From: Elusimicrobia bacterium GWA2_62_23
GTDB lineage: Bacteria > Elusimicrobiota > Elusimicrobia > Elusimicrobiales > UBA9959
Direction: 5' to 3'
Length of the DNA stretch: 64,000 nt
NCBI GenBank assembly: GCA_001799635.1
Contig: MGTV01000049.1
Span: 59,353 to 123,352, forward strand
Both the position numbers and the translations under genes were made by a program. This document shows positions 23,542-32,886 of the stretch, piece by piece (position 1 is the first letter of the stretch; every line of letters begins with the position of its first letter). The notes beneath the pieces are model-generated. The model did no database searches and was not told the origin of the DNA. It saw only the letters and a program-made list of their open reading frames with translations.

Positions 23542-26462
23542 GCCAGCAGCTCCTCCACGGCGGCAAAAACCGTTTCGGGTTTAATGGCCGAAAGACAGGC
23601 GGGATTGGAACAGTCGTATTTAAAGCATACAGGCGGGCAACCCGCTATCTCTGAACGGAGCACGCGGCGGCGCGCCTCCGGGACGGAGGGCGCAAAGCGC
23701 AAATGGTCGGCGTGCCCGAAAATGCAAACGGTCTTAGCGCCGGCTGCGGCTGCCAGGTGCATGGGCCCGGTATCATTGGTGATAAATACGTCCACCATGG
23801 AGTAGAGTGCCGCATGCTCGCGCGTGGAATAGCGGCCAGCCGTGGGAAAGACCCGTTCGGATATCTTCAGGGACTCCGCCAGGCCGGCTTCGGAATCTCC
23901 ACCAGTGACCAATATCAACGCGCCTGGATGTTTTACGAGAATGAGATTTATCAGTTCTTTCCAGTGCTCCGCGGGCCAGCGGTGCGATGGCCGAAAGGCT
24001 CCGGGGTTCAACCCTATGACCGGCCTCCCTGAAAGGCCGCTCCGCGCCAGGTCAGAGGAGACCTTCACTTTCTCCGCAACGCTAGGGGTGTATTTAATTT
24101 CAGCGTCCCGCAGTTCTATCCCCAGCGGCTGCAGCAGCCGAGAGGTCAGTTCAACCTCGCTGGCCTGTTCAATTTCAGCCTCGAAGAAAGTGCGGTCCCC
24201 GGCCACCCCCAGCCCCCTCAACACCCGGCAGGCCGAGAACTCCGGCTTTACCAACAGGTTGATGAATCGCGCCTTCAACAGGCCGCCGAATGAAGAGACG
24301 AGGCTGAAATTTAACAGCGCACTGAAACCTTCACGCCGCAGTTCCAGAAGGGTCTTTATGAGCCAGAACAGCCCCTTCGGGCCAGGAAACCTGCCTGACA
24401 TCGGGACCGCACGGACCTTATCCAGGCCGCCTATCCCCGCCGCCAGGTCCTCAGCGCGGGAAAGGCAGAAAGCCTCAATCCACGCGTCCGGGTAAGCCGC
24501 CCGCAGGGCCCTCACAGCAGGGGTCATCATCACCATGTCGCCTAGACCGGCCATATTCACCAGCAGGATCTTCCTGCACCCCTGCACGTTCCACGGGGCG
24601 GTCATGACCGCCGGCGGGTTATGCCGGGCCTGCTCATGCCAGAGATGGAACACCGACGCGGCGTAGATGAGGTCGTAACGGTTCCTGCGCCCGGAGGCGT
24701 GCTCGGCCAGCAGCCGCTCCACTCCGCCGCGGGACAGCACGCCCGCGCCGGCTATATTGCCGGGCGAGAGCGCTTCCGCGGTAAAAGCCTTCAGTTGTTT
24801 CTCCTGCCAGCGCGCCAACGGCACCTGGAAACCGCGCTTTGGGGCGTTCAGAATTTCCGGAGGTAACTTTTGCGCCATGGCCTTCTTCAGCAGGTACTTC
24901 AGTTTAAAGCCTTTGGTCTTCAGGGCGAGCGGGGCCCCGGCCATGAATTCCGCCAGCCGGATGTCCGTGAATGGAACGCGCAGCTCCAGAGAATTGGCCA
25001 TGGAGGCCCTGTCCGCCAGGCAGAGCAGGTCGTCCGGCAGGTAGCTGCCCAGTTCGAACCTGAAAACATCATCCGGGCCCGACGGCAGGCCGGGCAGCCC
25101 GGCTGAAGCGTCGGCGCGCGAGATCTGCATGGAACCGGAATAGAAATATTTCTTTTCTTCCGGCCCCAGGTAGGAGGTCCAGGAATTATAAGCTCCGCCG
25201 AAATCCGAAGAAGCTCCGCCCAGGAATCTTTTTACCCGGCCCGGCAGGTTGAAAGAGGAACTGCTCTCCGGCAGCAGGGCCGCGGCGCGGCCGGCCAGGC
25301 CACGCAGCCCGGAGGGCACTTTCAGGTAGGCGGGCAGCAGGCGGGCTCCGAGGTGGCGCGGGTAACCGGCGAAAAGTTCGTCCCCCCCTACCCCGGCCAG
25401 CGCCACGGTCACGTGCTTGCGGGCTTCTTTGGTCACCAGGTAGTTGGCCAGCGCCGAGGAATCCGCGAAAGGCTCGTCGAACTGCCCGGCCAGTTCCCTT
25501 ATGACCGCGCCGATATCGGCCCGCACGGGTATCTCTATATGTTCCGCTCCGAAATGCCTGGCGGCGGCGCGCGCAGCCGGCAGTTCATCAAAGCTCTCCT
25601 CGCCGAAACCGGCAGTAAAGGCCTTTACCCCGGCGCCGGCGTGCTCCGCCATGAAGGCCAGTATGGAAACCGAGTCCATCCCGCCGGAAAGCAGCAGCCC
25701 CAAGGGCACGTCGCTGACCAGCTGCTCTTTGACGCTCTTCGAGAGCAGGTCCCTGATCCCTTCCAGGTAATATTCCTCGGGCCGTTCACTGCCGGCAATG
25801 GTATCCAGGGTCCAGTACTTCGCGGTCCGCACGGCCCCGCCACTGAAGACCAGCGTGGAAGCCGGCTCCAATTTTTTTACGCCCTTGTAGATAGTGAGCG
25901 GCGCCGGGACATAGAGGTAAGTGAAATAGTAGTCCACGGCCAGCGGGTCCACCTCGCCGCAGACCCCGGCGGCCAGGCGCAGGGCCTTCAGCTCGGAAGC
26001 GAAGTAAAGCCGGTTGCCCGAGAGCGCGTAGTAAAGCGGTTTTATTCCGAACTGGTCGCGTGCGAGCATGAGCTTGCGCTCTTTAGAATCCCACAGCGCG
26101 AAAGCGAACATCCCCCGCAGCAGCTTGGGGAAAGCCTCGCCTTTTTCCTCATAGAGATGCACCAGCACCTCGGTGTCGGTATTGGTGCGGAAGCGGTGCC
26201 CCCTGGCCTCAAGGTCCGCGCGCAGTTCCTTGAAATTATAGATCTCCCCGTTGAAGACCACGGTAACGGTATTATCCTCGTTGGAGATCGGCTGGGAACC
26301 CGTGGCGAGGTCTATGATCTTAAGGCGGCGCATGCCGAGGGAAACATTCCCCCCGTCGCCGAAGAAGCCGTCCTCGTCGGGCCCGCGGTGCGCCAGCGAC
26401 GCGGCCATGCCTTTGAGCAGGGGCTCATTAGGGGGACCGGTAAAGCCGCAAATGCCGCACAT
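23538..26462 (-). CDS. asparagine synthase (AsnB-type) fused to a GT9 glycosyltransferase
   Basis: 974 residues in one uninterrupted frame. Residues 1-615 are a complete glutamine-hydrolysing asparagine synthetase: nucleophile C2 (MCGICGF), glutaminase loop LAHRGPDEDG, PP-loop SGGMDS (259-264). From about residue 620 (MTAPWNVQGCRKILLVNM) a heptosyltransferase-like GT9 domain begins, with LGDMVMMTPAVRALR, VIGLNPGAFRPSHRWPAEHW and FITNDTGPMHLAAAAG. AsnB-like proteins in polysaccharide loci may amidate uronic-acid or aminoacyl substituents; GT9 enzymes transfer heptose-like sugars. The fusion implies that the two steps are coupled. M620 could also be an internal start, giving a separate GT9. A GGAG precedes the ATG. 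Confidence 0.9.
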   Translation of the reverse strand: MCGICGFTGPPNEPLLKGMAASLAHRGPDEDGFFGDGGNVSLGMRRLKIIDLATGSQPISNEDNTVTVVFNGEIYNFKELRADLEARGHRFRTNTDTEVLVHLYEEKGEAFPKLLRGMFAFALWDSKERKLMLARDQFGIKPLYYALSGNRLYFASELKALRLAAGVCGEVDPLAVDYYFTYLYVPAPLTIYKGVKKLEPASTLVFSGGAVRTAKYWTLDTIAGSERPEEYYLEGIRDLLSKSVKEQLVSDVPLGLLLSGGMDSVSILAFMAEHAGAGVKAFTAGFGEESFDELPAARAAARHFGAEHIEIPVRADIGAVIRELAGQFDEPFADSSALANYLVTKEARKHVTVALAGVGGDELFAGYPRHLGARLLPAYLKVPSGLRGLAGRAAALLPESSSSFNLPGRVKRFLGGASSDFGGAYNSWTSYLGPEEKKYFYSGSMQISRADASAGLPGLPSGPDDVFRFELGSYLPDDLLCLADRASMANSLELRVPFTDIRLAEFMAGAPLALKTKGFKLKYLLKKAMAQKLPPEILNAPKRGFQVPLARWQEKQLKAFTAEALSPGNIAGAGVLSRGGVERLLAEHASGRRNRYDLIYAASVFHLWHEQARHNPPAVMTAPWNVQGCRKILLVNMAGLGDMVMMTPAVRALRAAYPDAWIEAFCLSRAEDLAAGIGGLDKVRAVPMSGRFPGPKGLFWLIKTLLELRREGFSALLNFSLVSSFGGLLKARFINLLVKPEFSACRVLRGLGVAGDRTFFEAEIEQASEVELTSRLLQPLGIELRDAEIKYTPSVAEKVKVSSDLARSGLSGRPVIGLNPGAFRPSHRWPAEHWKELINLILVKHPGALILVTGGDSEAGLAESLKISERVFPTAGRYSTREHAALYSMVDVFITNDTGPMHLAAAAGAKTVCIFGHADHLRFAPSVPEARRRVLRSEIAGCPPVCFKYDCSNPACLSAIKPETVFAAVEELLA

Positions 26463-26581
26463 TAAAATCTCCAGCGCCTGAGCACTTTAAATCCTCTCAG
26501 CATGTCAATATTAAACAAAATAAATAAGTTCAGAAATGCCCACTTAAAAAATGGTTTAGCACCCTTAAAGCCGCGGACTTC

Positions 26582-27238
26582 TTATCCATGTTTAACGGCG
26601 ATGCCGATGAGGACGTCGCTGAACAGGCCGGGCCAGGATCGGGCAAGAGTTCGAAACCTTACCCCATGGCCCAGAATTCGTTCCACTTTAAATCCGGCGC
26701 CACAAATGACTCCGCTCAATAACCCAGGGGTAAAGACATGCAGATGTCGCGGGTCAGATACCGGGGATGGAACTACGCCCAGCAACAATTGCAGCCGATA
26801 GCGCCAGAAAAGCATGTTCGGGACGGTGACCACAAGTTTTCCGCCTGGAGCTAGACAGCGGCATATTTCAGCCAACGCGTGCCCCGGATCGTAAAGGTGC
26901 TCCAGCACCTCCGTGCAAACAGCAGTATCGTAGGCGGCCGACTCGGCGGGCAGGGGAGCGACGTCCAGGTTCACCTGCCATACCCGCATAAAATGTTTCT
27001 CCGCACGCTTTAGCGCGACCTCGGAAATATCGGCCCCGTCCATGCTGACGCCGGGACAGCCGGCTTTTACCAGCGAAGCCAGGTAACCGGACCCGCACCC
27101 TACATCAAGCAACCGTTTCGGGGCCAGCGCTGTTATAACTCCCGCGATATCCGGGTAACGCGGCGAATCAGCATAAAAAGAATCTGAAGCCTTAGTCCTA
27201 GTCCAGTCCTCTTCATGCAGGGTTTTCGGGTCTGTCAT
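26582..27238 (-). CDS. class I SAM-dependent methyltransferase
   Basis: 218 residues. Motif I is LLDVGCGSGYLASLVKAG, motif II is SMDGADIS, and motif IV is AAYDTAVCTEVLEHLYDPGH. The core continues with LAPGGKLVVTVPN, a standard Methyltransf_11-type arrangement. The start overlaps the stop of the upstream glycosyltransferase by 4 nt. A 119-bp AT-rich gap separates it from the AsnB-GT9 gene; I see no gene in that gap, though it may hold a promoter for the downstream part of the locus. The substrate is unknown; a sugar is likely from context. Confidence 0.85.
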   Translation of the reverse strand: MTDPKTLHEEDWTRTKASDSFYADSPRYPDIAGVITALAPKRLLDVGCGSGYLASLVKAGCPGVSMDGADISEVALKRAEKHFMRVWQVNLDVAPLPAESAAYDTAVCTEVLEHLYDPGHALAEICRCLAPGGKLVVTVPNMLFWRYRLQLLLGVVPSPVSDPRHLHVFTPGLLSGVICGAGFKVERILGHGVRFRTLARSWPGLFSDVLIGIAVKHG

Positions 27239-28419
27239 AGATCTCCTCCCAGCGCCTTGCTGTATATGTGAGCCGCGCCCGAGGCCAAGGCCTGGAGAGA
27301 ATGGTTCTTGGTATAGAACTCACGGGCCCGAGCTGAAAGGTATACCAGTTCCTTGGGATTCCCGACCACGGAAAGTAACGCGTCTGACAGCGCGCAGGCG
27401 TCCCCTGCTTTTACCAGCAGCCCGGCCTGGCCCCAGCCCAACGCTTCGGGGTTGCCGCCGGTGTCGGCGGAAATTATGGCCAGGCCGCCCCGCATGGCTT
27501 CTATGACCCCCTGGTCGGACATGGTCTTGAGCGCTGGCGCCGCGAAGATCTCGGCATCGGCCATGAGCTCTCCCGCATCCAGGCGGAAGCCTAAAAGCTT
27601 TACCCGGTCCTCGAGGCCAAGTTCCGCCACGCGGGAGCGGAGCGCCCCCTCTTCCGGCCCGGCGCCGGCGATAGCGCAGTAGAGTCCTTCCGGTTTTTTC
27701 TTGAGCGCCAGGCGCATGGCGTCCACCAGCGACTTGAATCCGCCCTCGCGGCTCAAGCGCCCCATAGCGCAGACCAGGATATCGGTATCTTTCAATCCGA
27801 GCTCGGCCCGTATACGGCCTTTCCGGAGGTACTTAAAATCCTCTATGCCCCTGGGCAGGGTATGGCACTTGCGCTTGAAACCGAATTCATCCGTGATAGC
27901 GGCGCAGGCCCAGGCCCCGGGCAGCACCAGCGCGTCCACCGCGTCCAGGACCAGCCGGCGCTGCGTATCCAGCCAGTGAGGCCTGGGAGAACAGAAACCG
28001 GCCTCCGGGGTGAAGAGCAGCGGTTTCCTGATGAGCCACCCTTCCGATATTTTTTTAAAGGCCACCACCGCCGGCGTGTCCCAGGCGTGTACCAGGTCGG
28101 CCTGCTCCAGCTCGGGGCCGTACTCTTCCAGTTTGGCGGCGTAGGCGCGCACTATACCGGCAAAGTCGAGCCGGGCTTTAAAATCCTTCAGGCCCCGGAA
28201 GAAATTTTGCGTCGGGGCCAGCTCCGGGTCCGGCATGGCCTCCCTTTCGGGGGTGAAGATGCGCGGCTTCTCGTAGCGCGCCACGGCGGCGGCCCGCCAG
28301 CCCAGGGTCTCCGCACCGGCGTTCATGGCCGTTACAAGGCGCAGGATATCCGCCCCGGCTTCCATGCCGGAGCGCGCGTAAGCCTTTCCAAGGGCAGTAA
28401 GATAAATTGCTTTTTTCAT
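27235..28419 (-). CDS. GT4-family glycosyltransferase
   Basis: 394 residues with a GT-B fold pattern. The C-terminal domain starts near LVCAMGRLSREGGFKSLVDA, followed by LYCAIAGAGPEEGALRSRV, VKLLGFR and FAAPALKTMSDQGVIEAM with a GG-x-P-E loop (DTGGNPE). The first Glu of the usual E-x7-E motif is not at the standard place (SDQGVIEAM). The N-terminal half starts with IYLTALGKAYARSGMEAGAD. It is expected to act at the cytoplasmic face, adding a sugar to a lipid-linked repeat unit. The ATG overlaps no upstream gene; a GATAAAAT lies about 20 nt before it. Confidence 0.85.
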   Translation of the reverse strand: MKKAIYLTALGKAYARSGMEAGADILRLVTAMNAGAETLGWRAAAVARYEKPRIFTPEREAMPDPELAPTQNFFRGLKDFKARLDFAGIVRAYAAKLEEYGPELEQADLVHAWDTPAVVAFKKISEGWLIRKPLLFTPEAGFCSPRPHWLDTQRRLVLDAVDALVLPGAWACAAITDEFGFKRKCHTLPRGIEDFKYLRKGRIRAELGLKDTDILVCAMGRLSREGGFKSLVDAMRLALKKKPEGLYCAIAGAGPEEGALRSRVAELGLEDRVKLLGFRLDAGELMADAEIFAAPALKTMSDQGVIEAMRGGLAIISADTGGNPEALGWGQAGLLVKAGDACALSDALLSVVGNPKELVYLSARAREFYTKNHSLQALASGAAHIYSKALGGDL

Positions 28420-28434
28420 TTTAACGCAGCGGAG

Positions 28435-28947
28435 CTATTTTATCAGTTCAGCATCCACTGTAAGTGCGGGGAAGACCCTTAAAGGGCTCTGCTCGTAAAC
28501 GTTAGGCATCAGGTTAAAAAGAGGTTCAAGGAGAATATTCCAAACTGACAGCCGCTTGCCGAAAACCAGCCTGGTCCGGCAGGACGAAAATTTAAAATCG
28601 AAGTAGCCGCAATCACGGGCATAATAAGAAAAGGTGTTGTAACCGTAAAAATGCCTATGCGTCGGGTCCTGGAAAGCGAACTGCCAGGTAAAATGCGGCA
28701 CGGATATCCTGGCCACACCACCCGGCTTAAGGACCCGGTGAACTTCCCTCATGGCGCGGTTATGATCTTCCAGGTGCTCAAGACACTGGTCCATGAACAC
28801 TTCGTCCGCGGAGGAATCCTCGAACGGCCACGGGTAAGTATCCAGGTCCCAGATCTTATCGACTTGGGGTGACGAAGGATTCCTGTCCACGTTCACGTAA
28901 CCGACAAGCGGCTTTCCACCAGATCCAAGGTTGAGTTTCATCGGCAT
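28435..28947 (-). CDS. small class I SAM-dependent methyltransferase
   Basis: 170 residues, short for the class. It begins MPMKLNLGSGGKPLVGYVNVD, a SAM-binding start seen in many polysaccharide-locus methyltransferases (LNLGSG...G.vNVD). The core motif SADEVFMDQCLEHLEDHNRA and LKPGGVARISVPH follow. The DPTHRHFYGYNTFSYY segment is conserved in this subgroup. Either M1 or M3 could be the start. This gene and its neighbours up to about 38.5 kb are visibly richer in A/T than the rest of the window. Confidence 0.85.
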   Translation of the reverse strand: MPMKLNLGSGGKPLVGYVNVDRNPSSPQVDKIWDLDTYPWPFEDSSADEVFMDQCLEHLEDHNRAMREVHRVLKPGGVARISVPHFTWQFAFQDPTHRHFYGYNTFSYYARDCGYFDFKFSSCRTRLVFGKRLSVWNILLEPLFNLMPNVYEQSPLRVFPALTVDAELIK

Positions 28948-28971
28948 AATAGCTCCGGAAGCAGGGTGGTC

Positions 28972-30045
28972 TTAAACACGTTCTATCACGCGGACTATTT
29001 CCGCCGCAGTTCTCTCCGGCTTGTAGCCGGCGGCCCTGTCATAGCCTTTTCTTATCAACTCCGCCCGCAAACTGGCATCGCTCAGCACATGTTGCATTTT
29101 GTCGCGGATGTCCAGGATGTTATCCGGATCAAAATAAAGGCATGCGTCTGCAAGCACCTCCGGCATACAGGAAGCCCTGGAACTGACAACCGGACATCCG
29201 CAGGCCATCGCCTCTAAAGGCGGCAGCCCAAAACCCTCATAGAACGAGGGGAACACCAGCAACTCCGCTCCGCTGTATAATTCCGCCATATCCGCATCCG
29301 GCACATATCCTATCCGAACGCAGGAACCGCTGGAAAACTGCTCAAGCGCTATCTCGGAATCACCAACCCCGCACAGGACTAGCCGGTATCGTCCCTTAAA
29401 TTCTGGCGACAATAAGTTATATGCAGCTATAAGCCCATTGACATTTTTGTGGGGATTTCCATTCCCCATATACAGCAAATAGGGGACGTCAAGTCCATAT
29501 TTGGACCTAAAAACTGCCGTTTGCCGCTTTCTGTAAAAAACTCCCGGGTCCACTCCCGGGTAGATCACGGAAAGCTTCTCTTCCGGAACGCCCAACAAGC
29601 GCATTATGTCCACCTTTGAATTATCCGATATGGTAAGTATCGCGGAAGCTTTAGCGGCATAAATCCCGAATAGCTGCCGGTAGAAAGCAGAACTCCGAGC
29701 GTAGCCGGGATATATCAAATTGATCAGGTCGCAAATGGTAACGACCGCCGGCACTCCGGAAAGCAGCGGGGTTTTATAGTAGGGAGAGAGGAATACGTCG
29801 GCTTTTTCGCCGCGAATGAACCACGGGATCTGCACCTGGTCGGCAAAAGTCGTAAAGACTTCCGTGAATCTCAATTTCTTAAGGTTCGGGAAGTCGGGAA
29901 CGAATTCGGAGTGTTGGTTAAGGATAAGAACGAACTGCCAGTCCCTTTTCATGACCGCAAGCTCGCAAAGCCCGTCACTCAGGAACCTGCCTATCCCGGT
30001 AGCGCGTCCGCGCACGAACTCCCGGCCATCCACCATCACTTTCAT
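28972..30045 (-). CDS. GT4-family glycosyltransferase (mannosyltransferase-like)
   Basis: 357 residues. Typical GT4 features: YLLYMGNGNPHKNVNGLIAA at the start of the C-terminal domain, and LVFPSFYEGFGLPPLEAMAC with GCPVVSS, which carries both glutamates of the E-x7-E donor-sugar motif. The N-terminal MKVMVDGREFVRGRATGIGR matches the WsaF/mannosyltransferase-type start. The start overlaps the stop of the upstream GT4 by 4 nt. The specific sugar and linkage cannot be told. Confidence 0.9.
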   Translation of the reverse strand: MKVMVDGREFVRGRATGIGRFLSDGLCELAVMKRDWQFVLILNQHSEFVPDFPNLKKLRFTEVFTTFADQVQIPWFIRGEKADVFLSPYYKTPLLSGVPAVVTICDLINLIYPGYARSSAFYRQLFGIYAAKASAILTISDNSKVDIMRLLGVPEEKLSVIYPGVDPGVFYRKRQTAVFRSKYGLDVPYLLYMGNGNPHKNVNGLIAAYNLLSPEFKGRYRLVLCGVGDSEIALEQFSSGSCVRIGYVPDADMAELYSGAELLVFPSFYEGFGLPPLEAMACGCPVVSSRASCMPEVLADACLYFDPDNILDIRDKMQHVLSDASLRAELIRKGYDRAAGYKPERTAAEIVRVIERV

Positions 30046-31145
30046 TCGCGTCCTCCCCGGCCAAAGAGTTCCGCGTATAGCTCGTGGACAGAGGAAATTA
30101 CCGAGGGTAAAGAGTGATTGGCCTCGACATACGCTCTGGCGCCGCGGCCCAGGCGCCCAGACAGGTCCCCGTTTTCCAACAGCGCAAGGATCTTGGCGGC
30201 AAGCTCTTCGTGATCCCCGATAGCGGACAGAAGACCGGTCTCTCCGTCCTTGATGAGTTCGGCGTTCTGCGGCAAAGAGGAAGCCACTATCGGCTTGCCC
30301 ATGGCCATTGACTCCAGTATGCTCCGCGAAAGCCCCTCTCCGCTCAAAGAAGGCGCGGCGACGATATCCGCTTCTCCCATAAGAGGCCTCACATCGGATA
30401 CTTCACCGCAAAATCTCACTGCGCCGCTTATTTCCAGTTGAACCGCCAAACCGCGCAGTTTCCTGATATACTCCGGGTCTCCTCCGCCCGCCAGCAGCAA
30501 CCCGGCTCCGGAGATCTTTTTAGGGACAAGCGCAAAGGCCCTGAGCAGGACCTCCACGCCCTTATGCGGCAGCAGGCCGCCAAAATAACCTACCAGGCGC
30601 TCTCCTTTCTTTTTTATGGAAGGCGGTCCGGTCAATGGAGAAAATTCCGACGCGTCAACGCCGTTGCGGATCACTACCAGGGACTTGCGAAAGCCAGCCG
30701 GGAAGCTGGCCGCAACCGCCCTGGAAACGCAAACGACCTTATTCGAAACCAGGACCCCTATCGCCTTCTGTACCGGCATATCCCACAGGACTCTCACGTG
30801 CCATATAACCTTGAATCCCGCCAGGCGCAGCGGACTTAAAAAAAGCGCAACTTTAAGTTCCTCGGAATGAACGGCCCTGGCACCGTACTTCCTGGCAATG
30901 GCCCATAGCCGGCGCGCGAACGCCAAAACGGCCGGGACGGAGGAAAGCCTTAAAAGAGGCACCGAGAGCAGTTCGAACGGCACGCCCAACTCCGCGGAGG
31001 CCCGGCGCGTCAGCTCCCCTTCCTCCTGGCAGATGAGTACCGGGCGGTAAAGCCGCTTGTCCAGGTCGCGCAGAATATACCAGAGGCTCCTTTGTCCGCC
31101 CCTGGTCAAGCTGGCATACGAGCTAAAAAAAAGGATGGTGGTCAT
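30042..31145 (-). CDS. GT4-family glycosyltransferase
   Basis: 367 residues. GT-B pattern with LVGYFGGLLPHKGVEVLLRA, GAGLLLAGGGDPEYIRKL and AAPSLSGEGLSRSILESMAM with GKPIVAS in the donor-binding domain. The N-terminus ILFFSSYASLTRGGQRSLWY fits the glycine-rich acceptor-side loop of the family. It sits between a GT2 gene (4-nt overlap with its stop) and another GT4, so it is part of the same translationally coupled run. Confidence 0.9.
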   Translation of the reverse strand: MTTILFFSSYASLTRGGQRSLWYILRDLDKRLYRPVLICQEEGELTRRASAELGVPFELLSVPLLRLSSVPAVLAFARRLWAIARKYGARAVHSEELKVALFLSPLRLAGFKVIWHVRVLWDMPVQKAIGVLVSNKVVCVSRAVAASFPAGFRKSLVVIRNGVDASEFSPLTGPPSIKKKGERLVGYFGGLLPHKGVEVLLRAFALVPKKISGAGLLLAGGGDPEYIRKLRGLAVQLEISGAVRFCGEVSDVRPLMGEADIVAAPSLSGEGLSRSILESMAMGKPIVASSLPQNAELIKDGETGLLSAIGDHEELAAKILALLENGDLSGRLGRGARAYVEANHSLPSVISSVHELYAELFGRGGRE

Positions 31146-32026
31146 TTAAAGGCCCTCATCGCCCTTGCCTGAAACGTCCGCCACACCGCGGCGGCGAACC
31201 CCAACAGAAAGAAAGGATGCCCGGTCAAAGTTTTGTATATAACGAACAGCGGAAGCGTTGCCATACAGGCCGGGAAAATCCCCAGTGCCGCGGCATGTTT
31301 GAAGATGAGAAGAAAATAATTCCTTTTGTGTATCAGGTTCCACCTGAAATGAGTGTATTCCGTTTTAACGGTGCTTCCCGCATGCCGATGATACACCTTG
31401 GCACCGGGGAAATAAAGGATACGCCAGCCGGCCATTTTCGCCCTGAGAGAAAGGTCCATGTCTTCAAAGTAGAACGGGGAGAACCTTTCGTCGAAAAGTC
31501 CGAGCTGCAGCAGTTTCTCCCTTGAAACCAGGCAGGCCCCGGCCGAGCAGAAATCCATCTCCACGGATTGCTGGCCGGTAAGCACTATTTCCCTGTACCG
31601 GTAGTAAAAGAACCCGTGCCGCGTGCTGACCTCGCCAACAACTTCGCGCGTTTCGTCCTCCCGCACGGAAACCATTTTGGGCTGGACCGCAAAAACGTCT
31701 TTGCAGGAGAAGGGCTCCGCAAGCCCGCGAAACACTTCGTGCGTAACCTCGACGTCGTTATTGAGCAGGAAGACCAGCGGATGCGAGGCCTTGCGCACGC
31801 CCAGATTGACGGTCTTGGCAAAACCTTCGTTCTGTTCCTTCCTGACGAACGTGACCTTCGGATAGAGCCCGGACAGGGAAGACGTGTCGTCCCCCCCCCC
31901 GTCGTCCACAACTATAATCTCTGTTTCGCCCTGATACGCGCCACACGCATCCAGCAGGAACGGCAAATTGCGCTCGAGCAGTTTCCTGCCGTTATAAGTA
32001 GGGATAATTATGGAAATTCCCGTCAT
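31142..32026 (-). CDS. GT2-family glycosyltransferase
   Basis: 294 residues from the ATG at 32026. It starts MTGISIIIPTYNGRKLLERN, the GT-A entry motif, with IIVVDDGGGDDTSSL, VFLLNNDVEVT (the D-x-D-like metal site) and FYFEDMDLSLRAKMAGWRI for acceptor and catalytic elements. A hydrophobic C-terminal stretch (GIFPACMATLPLFVIYKTLT) may associate with the membrane. An upstream extension to 32110 would overlap the preceding GT2 gene and has no ribosome site, so I reject it. Rhamnosyl- or galactosyltransferase-like by pattern; donor unknown. Confidence 0.88.
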   Translation of the reverse strand: MTGISIIIPTYNGRKLLERNLPFLLDACGAYQGETEIIVVDDGGGDDTSSLSGLYPKVTFVRKEQNEGFAKTVNLGVRKASHPLVFLLNNDVEVTHEVFRGLAEPFSCKDVFAVQPKMVSVREDETREVVGEVSTRHGFFYYRYREIVLTGQQSVEMDFCSAGACLVSREKLLQLGLFDERFSPFYFEDMDLSLRAKMAGWRILYFPGAKVYHRHAGSTVKTEYTHFRWNLIHKRNYFLLIFKHAAALGIFPACMATLPLFVIYKTLTGHPFFLLGFAAAVWRTFQARAMRAFK

Positions 32027-32037
32027 AGTTCCGGATA

Positions 32038-32862
32038 CTATCTTATGACCCGATACTTCTCGTTCTTGCCAAGAGAACCGCGGAACCCGTCCTTCAGACC
32101 GTCGAGACACGCGAAAATGGCGGCAGGCCTCAGGAAGAGGGCGATCTTTAGAAAATACGACAATACCTTCATCTGCCTTCCGAGATCGTGAAGACGACTC
32201 ACATATATCTCGTTGCGGAAAGCGTAATAAAACCGGAAGACGTCCTTGTATACGCTGGCGGACCTGAAAGCGAACCCCACGGTTCTTTTATGACCCTCGA
32301 ACCGGGTCAGATACTCCGCACCGGGAACCACATAGATGGGGAAACCGGCCTTCCTCATACGCGAGAAATACTCGACATCCTCGGAATAAAGGAACAGTTC
32401 CCTGAGCGGCAGTCCTATCTTGCCTACGACTTCGCTCTTTATCAGCGTTCCTGACCACGCAGCATCCACCACCATCTCCGGTTTCTCGCCTCTAAAAGTG
32501 TCCCAGGCACATCTCACAGCGCCGGCCGGAGAGGAAGCGGAAAGTTCCCGTAAAGCGCTTTCCAATTTCTCCAAGGCGTCAGGCTTAAACGTAGCATCGT
32601 CGTCCGAAAGGAACAATAAGTCGGCTTTTGCGGCCGCGGACCTTATCCCTTCGTAGTACCCTCCGGCGCTGCCGAAGTTTTCCGGAAGACGGACGTACTC
32701 AACTCCCGGAAAACCGCGCACTACGGCCCCGGTGTCGTCGGCACTGGCATTATCCACCACAATCACTCCGTCAGGTCTCCGTGTTTGCCCGTAAAGACTC
32801 TTCAGCAACGCGGCCAGGCCGGCGCTGTTATTCAACGTAGGGATCACGCAGTACAATTTCAT
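32038..32862 (-). CDS. GT2-family glycosyltransferase (rhamnosyltransferase-like)
   Basis: 274 residues. GT-A motifs: YCVIPTLNNSAGLAALLKSL, VIVVDNASADDTGAVV, LLFLSDDDATFKPDALEKL (D-x-D) and LFLYSEDVEYFSRMRKAGFP with the ED-x-E-like catalytic region. The overall pattern fits the GlfT2/RfbF group of galactofuranosyl- or rhamnosyltransferases. It is separated from the flippase gene by 24 bp and followed 11 bp later by another GT2. Confidence 0.88.
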   Translation of the reverse strand: MKLYCVIPTLNNSAGLAALLKSLYGQTRRPDGVIVVDNASADDTGAVVRGFPGVEYVRLPENFGSAGGYYEGIRSAAAKADLLFLSDDDATFKPDALEKLESALRELSASSPAGAVRCAWDTFRGEKPEMVVDAAWSGTLIKSEVVGKIGLPLRELFLYSEDVEYFSRMRKAGFPIYVVPGAEYLTRFEGHKRTVGFAFRSASVYKDVFRFYYAFRNEIYVSRLHDLGRQMKVLSYFLKIALFLRPAAIFACLDGLKDGFRGSLGKNEKYRVIR

Positions 32863-32886
32863 AACTATCAGGTCACAAAGGAACGT

